Shown here piece after piece: positions 43,609 through 55,836 of a stretch of DNA of 64,000 nucleotides (the first letter of the stretch is position 1; the number at the start of each line of letters is the position of its first letter). The DNA is taken from NCBI RefSeq assembly GCF_012849555.1, contig NZ_CP051685.1:2914001-2978000 (forward strand), given 5' to 3'. The position numbers were made by a program, and so were the translations under genes. The stretch comes from Massilia forsythiae (GTDB taxonomy: Bacteria > Pseudomonadota > Gammaproteobacteria > Burkholderiales > Burkholderiaceae_D). Under the pieces are notes generated by a model. The model saw nothing but the letters and a program-made list of their open reading frames with translations, was not told the origin of the DNA and searched no databases.

Positions 43609-45534
43609 TCAGATCTCGACGACGAGCACCGACTTGCCCGGCAGGCGGATCCGGTCCTGCAAGCCGATCGTCTTGCCGCTCAGGACATCCACGCCCGAAG
43701 CCACGCCGGCCAGCATCTCGCGGAAGCGCCCGGCATCCAGCACGGTTTCCCCGGCATTCGCATTGAAGGCGACCATCACCTTCCTGCCGCCCGGTTTGGG
43801 GTCGTAGCGGAAGTAGACGTACGTGTTGTCCTGCGGCCCGTAATGCATCAGCTTGCCGTCATGGATGACCGGATTGTGCTTGCGCCAGTTGACCAGCTTT
43901 TTCACGAAGTCCTGCGCTTCCTTCTGGCGTGCCGTCAAGCCGGCGCCCGTAAAGGCGTTGACGCGGTCGCCGGCCCAGCCGCCCGGGAAATCGTGGCGGT
44001 AGCTGTTGTCGTCGCGCTCCTTGGTGGCGCTGGTCATCAGGAGTTCGTCGCCGGTATAGAAGTGCGGGATGCGCGGCATCGTCATCACGAAGGCGATGTC
44101 CATCTTGTAGCGGGCGAAGTCTTCGCCGACCACGCTGTAGATGCGCGCCATGTCGTGGTTGCCCTCGAACAGCACCAGGCGCTGCGGGTCCGGGTACAGG
44201 TAATCCAGCGATACGGTTTCGTAGACGTCGTTGAAGATGTTCTTGCTTTCCTTATCGGCGAGGGCGGTGCGCATCGCCTCGGCCAAGGGAAAATCCATCA
44301 GGCTCGGCATCGAGCTGACGTAGCCGTCGAAATTCACCTTGCCGCGCTGCCAGTGCGAGACCACCGCCGGCAGCTTGCTCCATTCCTCGCCCACCATGTT
44401 CAGGTGCGGGTATTCGGCCATCAGGCGCCGCGTGTATTCGGTCAAGAAGGCGCCGTCGGAATAGCCGAAGGTGTCGATGCGCAGGCCGGACAATCCGGCG
44501 TACTCGATCCACCAGATGTGGTTCTGGATCAGGTAGTTGGCCACCAGCGGATTGGTCTGGTTCAGGTCCGGCATGCCGCGGCCGAACCAGCCGGTGGTGA
44601 AGTTGCTCGCGTCTTCCTTCGATGCGTACGGGTCCTGCACCGCGGTGCGGTGGTGCATGGTCTGCACGAACTGTTTCGGGTGGTTGATCCAGTCCGGCGT
44701 CGGCAAGTCCTTCATCCACCAGTGGTTCAGGCCGATGTGCGACAGCACCACGTCCTGGATCAGGCCGATGCCGTGCTTCTTCGCCTCCGCCGACAGGCGC
44801 CGGTAGTCGTCGTTGCTGCCGTAGCGCGGGTCGATCCGGTAGTGGTCGGTGGCGGCGTAGCCGTGGTAGGACGCCGACTTCATGTCGTTCTCGACCAGCG
44901 GCGTCGGCCACAGCTGGGTGAAGCCCATCGCTTCGATGTAGTCGAGGTGGTCGATCATGCCCTGGATGTCGCCCCCGTGGCGGCCGTGGCCGAGTTTGCG
45001 GTCGAGGCGGTCGGCCAGGCCGTCCACGCTGTCGTTGGTCGGATCGCCGTTGGCGAAGCGGTCCGGCATCACCTGGTAGATCGCATCCTTGGTATCGAAG
45101 CCCTTGCGTTCGGCCGAACCCTGCTCGCGCGCCAGCAGGCGGTAAGGGTAGGAGACGCTGCGGCCATCCGGTGCGCTGAAGACGATATCGAAGCTGCCGG
45201 GCTTGGCATCGGCATCGATCGCCAGGTCGATGAACAGGTAGTTCTGGCTGGCGACGCGGGTCACCGCGGCGATGCGTACGCCGGGGTAGTCGATCGCCGG
45301 CGCCAGGCCGGCGATGGCGGGGCCGTTGACCATGAGCTGCAAGCCCTTGTGTTCCATGCCGGTCCACCAGAACGGCGGGTCCATGTGGCGGATGGCGGCG
45401 TTGGCCGCGGGTGCTTTGGCGGCGGTGGGCTGGGATGGCGTACGGTCCTGCGCGGCGCCGGTGGGGACGCCGGCGTGGGCGCCGGCGGCCAGGAAGGCGC
45501 TGCCGACCAGAAGGCTTGCGATGGTCTTGTTCAT
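43609..45534 (-). CDS. SusA-like neopullulanase/cyclomaltodextrinase (GH13)
   Basis: A 641-residue exported GH13 enzyme with a signal peptide (MNKTIASLLVGSAFLAAGAHA). An N-terminal immunoglobulin-like domain of the cyclomaltodextrinase type (to about 145) precedes the barrel. Catalytic residues are about Asp354 (GLRIDTFGYSD), Glu383 (VGEEWSK) and Asp461 (EGNHDMAR). The segments HGGDIQGMIDHLDYIEAMG and FYTGDELLMT are typical of the SusA/neopullulanase group, which cleaves maltodextrins and pullulan in the periplasm or at the surface. It is divergent from the TonB receptor across a 555-bp region with six HexR-like sites and precedes the six-hairpin enzyme in the same unit. Confidence 0.9.
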   Translation of the reverse strand: MNKTIASLLVGSAFLAAGAHAGVPTGAAQDRTPSQPTAAKAPAANAAIRHMDPPFWWTGMEHKGLQLMVNGPAIAGLAPAIDYPGVRIAAVTRVASQNYLFIDLAIDADAKPGSFDIVFSAPDGRSVSYPYRLLAREQGSAERKGFDTKDAIYQVMPDRFANGDPTNDSVDGLADRLDRKLGHGRHGGDIQGMIDHLDYIEAMGFTQLWPTPLVENDMKSASYHGYAATDHYRIDPRYGSNDDYRRLSAEAKKHGIGLIQDVVLSHIGLNHWWMKDLPTPDWINHPKQFVQTMHHRTAVQDPYASKEDASNFTTGWFGRGMPDLNQTNPLVANYLIQNHIWWIEYAGLSGLRIDTFGYSDGAFLTEYTRRLMAEYPHLNMVGEEWSKLPAVVSHWQRGKVNFDGYVSSMPSLMDFPLAEAMRTALADKESKNIFNDVYETVSLDYLYPDPQRLVLFEGNHDMARIYSVVGEDFARYKMDIAFVMTMPRIPHFYTGDELLMTSATKERDDNSYRHDFPGGWAGDRVNAFTGAGLTARQKEAQDFVKKLVNWRKHNPVIHDGKLMHYGPQDNTYVYFRYDPKPGGRKVMVAFNANAGETVLDAGRFREMLAGVASGVDVLSGKTIGLQDRIRLPGKSVLVVEI

Positions 45535-45577
45535 GGTGTCTCTGTGGTGGTTATCGGAGGCATGTTTTCAACGCCGA

Positions 45578-45979
45578 CGTAGCGTAACTACATGGGAACA
45601 GGGGCAGGGTTCCCGGGCGAAAACGTGGTATGCCTGGTTTATTGCCTTGAGAATACTACAGCGCAGGGGAGCCGGCAATTGGCGCCCGGACTTCTGCTTC
45701 TAGTTTTATTACACCGTCATTCTTGTAGAAAGCAAGTCGCAGCTCAGCAATTGAAACGTCATCGCGTAAATCTACTACGTAAATTTGCACTATATCGGTG
45801 CAAATATGCGCTAAGTTGGTGCGAGGAAAGCCTTTTGTAGTACGACTACATCACGTCTGCACATGTTTTGTAGCTCGAATACAACGAAGAGCGTGTGCAT
45901 TCTGCACTAAATGCGTAAAAACCCTACATTGACGTAGTCGGGATCAACTCCCGTTGACAGTGCATCTAGTTTTAGTACA
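45578..45979. promoter_or_regulatory. Six HexR-like operator dyads in the SusA/TonB receptor intergenic region
   Basis: Six 15-bp sites follow TGTA-N7-TACA allowing [T/C][G/C]TA and TAC[A/G]: 45578-45592, 45699-45713, 45765-45779, 45836-45850, 45869-45883 and 45965-45979. The best is TGTAGTACGACTACA at 45836, perfectly symmetrical. They span the whole gap between the divergent genes, so one regulator could control both. The pattern agrees with the HexR palindrome known from other proteobacteria; a LacI-type regulator is an alternative. Confidence 0.6.
45784..45804. promoter_or_regulatory. Second dyad type in the same intergenic region
   Basis: TTTGCAC and GTGCAAA, perfect 7-bp arms around a 7-base AT-rich centre, lying next to the HexR-like site at 45765. 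Its sequence is unrelated to TGTA-N7-TACA, so it may bind a different regulator (for example a LacI or GntR family protein). It is 285 bases upstream of the receptor start. Confidence 0.4.
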
Positions 45980-45981
45980 GA
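45954..45981 (+). promoter_or_regulatory. Possible sigma-70 promoter for the TonB receptor
   Basis: TTGACA (45954-45959) is followed after 16 bases by TACAGA (45976-45981), a weak -10. The HexR-like site at 45965-45979 covers the spacer and -10, which would suit repression. A second TTGACA stands at 45986 without a convincing -10. The receptor start is about 110 bases downstream. Confidence 0.35.
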
Positions 45982-46089
45982 ATTCTTGACAGAACGTAAG
46001 GACGTCTGCTTTTTTTTGGCTCCCGTGTTGTTGGCTTTACGGCTGGTGTTTGCGGGAAAAATATACTAATGAACGATTTGAGGGGACAA

Positions 46090-48861
46090 ATGAACCTTTT
46101 CGCAAACCAGCGCTCGGGTAGCCGCGCTTTCGCCCTGAGCCCGGTCGCAGCAGGCTGCGCCGTCTTCATGGCCCTGGCAGGCCAGGCCGCCTACGCGCAG
46201 GACAACACGTCTGCCGGCACCACCGCCAACACCGAAGCTGCCGCCGCCACCGGCGCCACCAATTCCGGCGTCACCACCGTCAAGGTGACGGGCATCCGCC
46301 GCGGTATCGAAGCTGCGATTTCCGTCAAGAAGAACAACGATTCCATCGTCGAGGCGATTTCCGCCGAAGACATCGGCAAGCTGCCGGACCAGTCGATCGC
46401 CGAATCGATCTCGCGCCTGCCGGGCCTGACCGCCCAGCGCGACATCCACGGCAATGCATCGGTGATCTCGATCCGCGGCATGTCCCCGGACTTCTCGACC
46501 GGCCTGCTGAACGGCCGCGAGCAGGTGTCGACCGGCGACAGCCGCAGCATCGAATTCGACCAGTACCCGGGCGAGCTGCTGTCCGGCGTGGTCATCTACA
46601 AGACCCCGGACGCCAACCTGGTCGGCCAGGGCCTGTCGGGCACCGTCGACCTGCAGACCGTGCGTCCGCTGGACTTCAGCAAGCGCACCATGGCGGTCAA
46701 CTACCGCCGCGAGAAGAGCGGCCTGGGCATGGACAAGAAAGGCCACGGCAACCGCTTCACCTTCTCGTACATCGACCAGTTCGCCGACCGCCAGGTCGGC
46801 ATCGCCTTCGGCTTCGCGCGCCTGCAGGGCGTGGGCGGCGACACCAGCCGCTTCGAATCGTGGGGCAACGGCACCACCACCTACCAGGGCCGCACCGTGA
46901 ACGTGCCGTACAACGGCTTCAATGCGTTCACCGAGACCTATTCGCAGGAGCGCAACGGCTTCATGGGCGTGGTCCAGTACCGTCCGAGCAAGACCTTCAG
47001 CAGCACCGTCGACTTGTTCTACTCGAAGTACGACCGCAACACCCGCAACCGCGGCATCCAGATGCCGCTGAACGACACCACCAGCAATGCCTACGACCAG
47101 CCGGGCCAGCTGATCAACGCGACCCTGTCGGGCAACAACGTCACCTCGGGCAGCTTCAACAACGTGCGCGCCGTGCTGCGCAACGACGTCGAAGCCTGGA
47201 GCGACACCACCAAGTCGATCGGCTGGAACAACAAGCTCAAGCTGGACCAGGACTGGACCGCCAGCCTCGACCTGTCGTTCAACTCGGCCGAGCGCTCGGG
47301 CATCAACATCGAGACCTACGGCAGCGGCACCAGCTTCGACACCGTCGGCTTCACCGCCGGCAGCCGCAACTTCACCACGCAGCTGAACTATGCCGACCCG
47401 AACACCGTGCGCCTGACCGACCCGCAGGGCTGGGGCGGCGCCGACATCCAGGCCGGCTACGTCAAGTTCCCGCACGTGTACGACAAGCTGAACGCGGTGC
47501 GCTTCGACGTCTCGCGCGACCTGCCGGACGGCTGGTTCTTCAGCAAGCTGAGCGCCGGCGTGAACAAGTCGAATCGTTCCAAGACCCGCGAGTACACCGA
47601 GAACCTGGCGTCGATCAAGGGCACCACCAGCCCGTTCGCCAGCGCCCCGTACCCGAGCGGCAGCGGTTCGGGCATGGCCGGCGATACCGGCATCAACGTG
47701 ATCACCTTCGACCCGGTCGCCAGCCTGAACGACGTCTACACCCTGCGCGGCAAGCAGCACCCGGACATCTTCAACAAGGACTGGATCGTCAGCGAAGACG
47801 TCTCCACCGCCTTCGCCAAGCTGGGCATCGATTCGCAACTGGGCGCGATCCCGGTGCGCGGCGCGCTGGGCGCGCAACTGGTGCACACCAAGCAGGATTC
47901 GACCGCGTACTCGGTCGACACCAACGGCGGCAGCGGCGATACCAGCCGTCCGACCGGTTCCTTCAAGGACGGCACCAGCTACAACGACTTCCTGCCGAGC
48001 CTGAACCTGATCGGCGACCTGGGCAGCCAGCAATCGCTGCGTTTCTCGCTGTCGAAGATCATGGCCCGTCCGACCCTGAACGACATGCGCGCCTCGAGCA
48101 GCTTCGGCTACGACACCACCCGCCAGCAGTTCAGCGGCAGCGGCGGCAACCCGAAACTGAAGCCGTTCCGCGCCAAGGCGATCGACGTCTCGTACGAGAA
48201 ATACTGGGACAGCAAGGCCTACGTCAGCGCAGCGGTGTTCTACAAGAAGCTCGACACCTACATCGTGAACGCCGGCCAGACCTATGACTTCACGCCGCGC
48301 CTGCTGCCGACCTCGTTCCAGGCGCCGACCAACATCGGTATCTATACCTCGCCGGTGAACGGCTCGGGCGGCAACCTGAAGGGCGTGGAACTGGCGGCAT
48401 CGCTGCCGCTGAACCTGGTGACCCGCTACCTCGACGGTTTCGGCGTGGTGGTCAACGGTTCGCAGAACAGCAGCGCGGTCTCGCTGCCGAACACCGCCAA
48501 CGGCGGCTCGGGCACGATGGACCTGCCGGGCCTGTCCAAGCGCGTGGCCAGCCTGACCGTGTACTACGAGAAGAACGGCTTCTCGGCGCGTGCGGCCGAG
48601 CGCTATCGTTCGGACTTCATCGGCGAAGTCGCCACTAACACCGGCGACCGCGAGCTGACCTACATCCAGGGCGAGAAAGTGGTCGACCTGCAGTTCGGCT
48701 ACGAGATCCAGGACGGTCCGGCCAAAGGCCTGTCGCTGCTGGTGCAGATGAACAACGTGAACGACTCGCACTTCATCCGCTACCGCCAGACCAAGGACAA
48801 CGTCATCGAAGACCGCCGCTTCGGCCGCTCGGTGATGGTCGGCCTGAACTACAAGCTGTAA
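46090..48861 (+). CDS. TonB-dependent receptor for maltodextrin-type substrate
   Basis: A 923-residue outer membrane receptor of the Xanthomonas/Caulobacter type. I chose ATG 46090 because GAGGGGACAA precedes it; an ATG seven codons upstream lacks a site. The signal peptide ends at about Ala36 (AAYA/QDN). The plug begins VTTVKVTGIRRGIEAAISVKK, continues AISAEDIGKLPDQSIAESIS and SVISIRGMSPDFS, and the 22-strand barrel ends GRSVMVGLNYKL. Position, divergent from starch hydrolases and upstream of a sugar transporter, points to maltodextrin uptake. It heads a cluster with a halogenase gene 106 bases downstream, separated by a terminator. Confidence 0.93.
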   Translation: MNLFANQRSGSRAFALSPVAAGCAVFMALAGQAAYAQDNTSAGTTANTEAAAATGATNSGVTTVKVTGIRRGIEAAISVKKNNDSIVEAISAEDIGKLPDQSIAESISRLPGLTAQRDIHGNASVISIRGMSPDFSTGLLNGREQVSTGDSRSIEFDQYPGELLSGVVIYKTPDANLVGQGLSGTVDLQTVRPLDFSKRTMAVNYRREKSGLGMDKKGHGNRFTFSYIDQFADRQVGIAFGFARLQGVGGDTSRFESWGNGTTTYQGRTVNVPYNGFNAFTETYSQERNGFMGVVQYRPSKTFSSTVDLFYSKYDRNTRNRGIQMPLNDTTSNAYDQPGQLINATLSGNNVTSGSFNNVRAVLRNDVEAWSDTTKSIGWNNKLKLDQDWTASLDLSFNSAERSGINIETYGSGTSFDTVGFTAGSRNFTTQLNYADPNTVRLTDPQGWGGADIQAGYVKFPHVYDKLNAVRFDVSRDLPDGWFFSKLSAGVNKSNRSKTREYTENLASIKGTTSPFASAPYPSGSGSGMAGDTGINVITFDPVASLNDVYTLRGKQHPDIFNKDWIVSEDVSTAFAKLGIDSQLGAIPVRGALGAQLVHTKQDSTAYSVDTNGGSGDTSRPTGSFKDGTSYNDFLPSLNLIGDLGSQQSLRFSLSKIMARPTLNDMRASSSFGYDTTRQQFSGSGGNPKLKPFRAKAIDVSYEKYWDSKAYVSAAVFYKKLDTYIVNAGQTYDFTPRLLPTSFQAPTNIGIYTSPVNGSGGNLKGVELAASLPLNLVTRYLDGFGVVVNGSQNSSAVSLPNTANGGSGTMDLPGLSKRVASLTVYYEKNGFSARAAERYRSDFIGEVATNTGDRELTYIQGEKVVDLQFGYEIQDGPAKGLSLLVQMNNVNDSHFIRYRQTKDNVIEDRRFGRSVMVGLNYKL

Positions 48862-48900
48862 GCCATCCGCGCCGGCACGGTTTCCCCCGTGCCGACCAGC

Positions 48901-48934
48901 GCCCCTTGCCCGGCCCGCCGGCAAGGGGCTTTTT
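48901..48934 (+). terminator. Intrinsic terminator after the TonB receptor
   Basis: A 10-bp perfect stem GCCCCTTGCC/GGCAAGGGGC with a 9-base loop, followed by TTTTT. It lies 40 bases after the receptor stop. It likely lowers expression of the halogenase gene relative to the receptor. Confidence 0.85.
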
Positions 48935-48967
48935 CACATCCGGGCATTTCTGTATGCTGGCGCCACC

Positions 48968-50479
48968 ATGACCCACCAGACCCCCTTGCACAACATCGTC
49001 ATCGTCGGCGGCGGCACCGCCGGCTGGATGGCCGCCGCTTCCCTCTCGCGCCTGCTGAAGAACCGCTACGCCATCCGCCTGGTCGAGTCGGACGAGATTT
49101 CCACCGTCGGCGTGGGCGAATCGACGATCCCGATGATCCGCCTGTTCAACAACGCCCTCGGCATCAACGAGGACGAGTTCGTGCGCGAGACCAGGGCGAC
49201 CTTCAAGCTCGGTATCGAGTTCGAGGACTGGAATAGGGTAGGCGAGCGCTACATGCACGGCTTCGGCCGCTTCGGGCAAGACCTGGGCACGCTCGACTTT
49301 TTCCAGTACTGGCTGCGCGCGCACCAGGCCGGCCGGGCGCCGGACCTGGAGCATTACTCGATCAACCGCATGGCGGCGCGCGCCGGCAAGTTCATGCGCC
49401 CGTCGAACGAGGTGGCGAATTCGCCGCTGGCCGATATCGTGTACGCCTTCCACCTCGATGCCGGCCTGTACGCGCGCTACCTGCGCCGCTACGCCGAGGC
49501 GCACGGCGTGCTGCGCACCGAGGGCAAGGTGGTCGAGGTGCGCCAGCGCGCGGGCGACGGTTTTATCGAGGCGCTGGTGATGCAGAACGGCGAGCGCATC
49601 GAAGGCGATTTGTTCCTCGACTGCTCGGGCTTCCGCGGACTGCTGATCGAGCAGACCCTGCAGACCGGCTTCGAGGACTGGAGCCACTGGCTGCCGTGCG
49701 ACCGCGCCTGGGCGGTGCCGTGCGAACTGTCGAATGATCTTTTGCCGTACACGCGCGCGACCGCGCGCCCGGCCGGCTGGCAATGGCGCATCGGCTTGCA
49801 GCACCGCACCGGCAACGGCCACGTGTATGCCAGCCGCTTCATGAGCGACGACGAGGCGGCGTCGATCCTGATGAATAACCTGGACGGCGCGCCGCTGGCC
49901 GAGCCGCGCATGTTGCGCTTCACGGCCGGCAAGCGCAACAAGGTGTGGAACAGGAACGTGGTGGCGCTCGGGCTGGCGTCCGGCTTCCTGGAGCCGCTGG
50001 AATCGACCTCGATCCACCTGGTGCAGGCGACGCTGTCGCGCCTGATGGCATTGTTCCCGGACGGCGGCTTCGACCAGGCCGACATCGACGAATTCAACCG
50101 CCAGAGCGACTTCGAGGTCGAGCGCATCCGCGACTTCCTGATCCTGCACTACCACGCCACCGAGCGCGCCGACACGCCGTTCTGGGACCATTGCCGCACG
50201 ATGGATATTCCAGATTCGCTGCGCCGCAAGCTGGACCTGTACCGCAGCCATGGCCGGGTGGTGCGGGAAAACAACGAATTGTTTACCGAAATCGGCTGGC
50301 AGCAGGTGCTGCACGGGCAGGGGATCCGCGCCGGCGCGGCGCATCCGCTGGCCGGCCTGCTCGATGAGCGCGAGCTGGCCGATTTCCTCGGTAGGATCGA
50401 GAACGTGGTCGGCAAATGCGTCGGCGTGATGCCGTCGCACCGGGAATTCATCGCGGCGATCGCGGCGGCCAAACGGTAA
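48968..50479 (+). CDS. Flavin-dependent tryptophan halogenase family protein
   Basis: A 503-residue protein. The FAD motif is GGGTAGW at about 14-20. The catalytic Lys of flavin halogenases corresponds to Lys80 in TFKLGIEF, after the conserved VGVGESTIP. The WxWxIP motif is nearly complete as GWQWRIGLQ, with Gly replacing Pro. Family enzymes chlorinate or brominate tryptophan or other indoles with a reduced flavin. Members are often next to TonB receptors in Caulobacter, Xanthomonas and relatives, where the true substrate is mostly unknown. Here it follows a starch-type receptor, so its part in that locus is unclear. It starts 33 bases after the terminator. Confidence 0.87.
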   Translation: MTHQTPLHNIVIVGGGTAGWMAAASLSRLLKNRYAIRLVESDEISTVGVGESTIPMIRLFNNALGINEDEFVRETRATFKLGIEFEDWNRVGERYMHGFGRFGQDLGTLDFFQYWLRAHQAGRAPDLEHYSINRMAARAGKFMRPSNEVANSPLADIVYAFHLDAGLYARYLRRYAEAHGVLRTEGKVVEVRQRAGDGFIEALVMQNGERIEGDLFLDCSGFRGLLIEQTLQTGFEDWSHWLPCDRAWAVPCELSNDLLPYTRATARPAGWQWRIGLQHRTGNGHVYASRFMSDDEAASILMNNLDGAPLAEPRMLRFTAGKRNKVWNRNVVALGLASGFLEPLESTSIHLVQATLSRLMALFPDGGFDQADIDEFNRQSDFEVERIRDFLILHYHATERADTPFWDHCRTMDIPDSLRRKLDLYRSHGRVVRENNELFTEIGWQQVLHGQGIRAGAAHPLAGLLDERELADFLGRIENVVGKCVGVMPSHREFIAAIAAAKR

Positions 50480-50593
50480 CGCCCGACGCGTGCGGAAGGA
50501 GCGCGCGCCGTTTTATCACAAATAATCACGGCTGCGAACGCGCGACCGAGTAAACTACCGCTTTGCTTCCGATTTTCTAAGAAATTATCCTCC

Positions 50594-52426
<1,833 letters not shown>

Positions 52427-52435
52427 TGCGCCGCC

Positions 52436-52601
52436 GTTTCAGGCACTGCCTGAAACGACTCCACGCGAAGGGTGAAGAATGCCACTGGCATTCTTCACCC
52501 CATGCTGAGCATCCACAGTTGGTATTTCTGAAATATTCCAGTTGCTTCAATGGTAATGAATTCTGTTGCTCAGTATGGGTCCCCGCCTGCGCGGGGACGA
52601 C
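52436..52601. repeat. Dispersed repeat copy carrying an extra 31-bp perfect hairpin
   Basis: It starts with the palindrome GTTTCAGGCACTGCCTGAAAC (52436-52456) and ends with the GGGTCCCCGCCTGCGCGGGG-type terminus before 52601. The usual left terminus is replaced by a perfect inverted repeat with 15-base arms (GGGTGAAGAATGCCA, 52470-52484, and complement 52486-52500) around one base. The internal body is close to the 40.4-kb copy. It lies 10 bases after the helicase stop and may also serve as its 3' end. Confidence 0.75.
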
Positions 52602-52610
52602 GGCATTTAC

Positions 52611-52702
52611 TGTTGTTTGACTACATTGGCTGACCAGATGTGAGGGCGATTCAGAGTGTTGTGTAGATTGACACTCACCCACCCCCATGTTACTTTGCTA
52701 CA
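52611..52702. promoter_or_regulatory. Two weak HexR-like sites upstream of the sugar transporter
   Basis: TGTTGTTTGACTACA (52611-52625) differs from the TGTA-R-T-N3-A-Y-TACA pattern at one position, and TGTTACTTTGCTACA (52688-52702) at three. They lie 121 and 44 bases before the transporter start. They are weaker than the sites at 45.6 kb, but their place supports shared control. Confidence 0.4.
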
Positions 52703-52745
52703 TTAGGTAGTCTGGCACCAGTCTGGACGTGCATAGGAGACATGG

Positions 52746-54083
52746 ATGGACATGCAAACAAACACGCTCAAGCCGCGCCTGTCGTTCTGGCAGCTGTGGA
52801 ACATGAGCTTCGGCTTCTTCGGCATCCAGTTCGGCTTCGCGCTGCAGAACGCCAACACCAGCCGCATCTTCGCCACCCTCGGCGCTTCCCCCGACGACCT
52901 GCCGACCTTCTGGCTGGCCGCGCCGGTCACCGGCCTGCTGGTGCAGCCGATCATCGGCTACCTGAGCGACAACACCTGGCACCCGACCTGGGGCCGGCGC
53001 CGTCCATTCTTCTTCCTGGGCGCGGTGCTGGCCGCCATCGCCCTGTTCCTGATGCCCAACTCCAGTGCCGTGTGGATGGCGGTGCTGCTGCTGTGGATGA
53101 TGGACGCCGCCATCAACGTCTCGATGGAGCCGTTCCGCGCCTTCGTCGGCGACAAGCTGGACGCCTCGCAGCAGACCGCCGGCTTCGCCATGCAGACCTT
53201 CTTCATCGGCTGCGGCGCGGTGATCGCCTCGCTGCTGCCGATGTTCTTTTCCGACGTGATGGGCGTCTCCAACGTGCCGGTGGACGGTGCGATTCCCGAT
53301 TCGGTGCGCTATTCGTTCTACATCGGCGGCCTGGTGTTCCTGCTGGCCGTGAGCTGGACCGTGTTCAGCGCCGACGAATTGCCGCCGCCGGACATGGCGC
53401 GCTTCCAGGCGCAGCGCCGGCATGCGCGCAATTTCGGCGTGGCGCTGCGCGAGATCGTCGGCGGCTTCGCCCACATGCCGAAGACCATGGTGCAGCTGGC
53501 CTTCGTGCAGTTCTTCACCTGGATCGCGCTGTTCTCGCTGTGGATCTACACCGGCTCGGCGGTGGCGGACAACGTCTACCACACCGTCGACGCGCAATCG
53601 GCCGCCTACCAGGAAGCCGGCAACTGGGTCGGCATCATGTTCGCGGTGTACAGCGGCGTGTCGGCGCTGGCCGCCTTCATCCTGCCGGTGCTGGCGCGCG
53701 CCACCAGCCGCAAGACCTGCCACACCGTGTGCCTGGCGATCGGCGGCCTCAGCCTGGCCAGCCTGTTCTTCATCACCGACAAGCACATGCTGATGGTGCC
53801 GATGATCGGCGTCGGCATCGCCTGGGCCAGCATCCTGACCATGCCGTACGCGATCCTGGCGGGCGCGCTGCCGGCCAGCCGCATGGGCTACTACATGGGC
53901 CTGTTCAACTTCTTCGTGGTGATCCCGCAGATCGTCAGCGGCCTGCTGCTCGGCTTCCTGACCAAGCACCTGTTCGAGGGCCACACCGTGCGCACGCTGG
54001 TGCTGGGCGGCGCGTGCATGCTGCTGGCGGCCGTGCTGACCACCTTCGTCACCGACAACGCCAAGCAGGCCGGGGCGAAATAA
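52746..54083 (+). CDS. MFS sugar transporter, SLC45/GPH-like
   Basis: A 445-residue inner membrane carrier with about 12 hydrophobic helices. The N-terminal signature RLSFWQLWNMSFGFFGIQFGF, with PIIGYLSDNTWHPTWGRRRPFF as the loop 2-3 motif, is typical of SLC45-type sucrose/maltose transporters. Such carriers are found next to TonB receptors and amylases in maltodextrin loci. It should bring maltose or maltodextrins across the inner membrane with protons. AGGAGA precedes the ATG. It is followed by pgm, amylase and hydrolase genes on the same strand with gaps of 93, 28 and 100 bases. Confidence 0.88.
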   Translation: MDMQTNTLKPRLSFWQLWNMSFGFFGIQFGFALQNANTSRIFATLGASPDDLPTFWLAAPVTGLLVQPIIGYLSDNTWHPTWGRRRPFFFLGAVLAAIALFLMPNSSAVWMAVLLLWMMDAAINVSMEPFRAFVGDKLDASQQTAGFAMQTFFIGCGAVIASLLPMFFSDVMGVSNVPVDGAIPDSVRYSFYIGGLVFLLAVSWTVFSADELPPPDMARFQAQRRHARNFGVALREIVGGFAHMPKTMVQLAFVQFFTWIALFSLWIYTGSAVADNVYHTVDAQSAAYQEAGNWVGIMFAVYSGVSALAAFILPVLARATSRKTCHTVCLAIGGLSLASLFFITDKHMLMVPMIGVGIAWASILTMPYAILAGALPASRMGYYMGLFNFFVVIPQIVSGLLLGFLTKHLFEGHTVRTLVLGGACMLLAAVLTTFVTDNAKQAGAK

Positions 54084-54132
54084 TTCCGGCAGGCGGCTCT
54101 CGCTTGCGACGCGAATCGCGCGCCTGGCGTAT

Positions 54133-55808
<1,676 letters not shown>

Positions 55809-55836
55809 TCCATCTTCATCCACCACAGGACCTTGA

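Noticed and set aside
45918..45945. CTACATTGACGTAG near the receptor promoter and CTACATTAGGTAG at 52.7 kb as further HexR-like sites
   Set aside because: The half sites are in the opposite arrangement (CTAC...GTAG) with different spacers, so they do not fit TGTA-N7-TACA.
46066..48924. 952-residue open frame antisense to the TonB receptor
   Set aside because: Its composition (Ala, Arg, Val, His-rich, no domains) is that of a shadow frame in GC-rich DNA; the plus-strand receptor has a signal peptide, RBS and full domain order.
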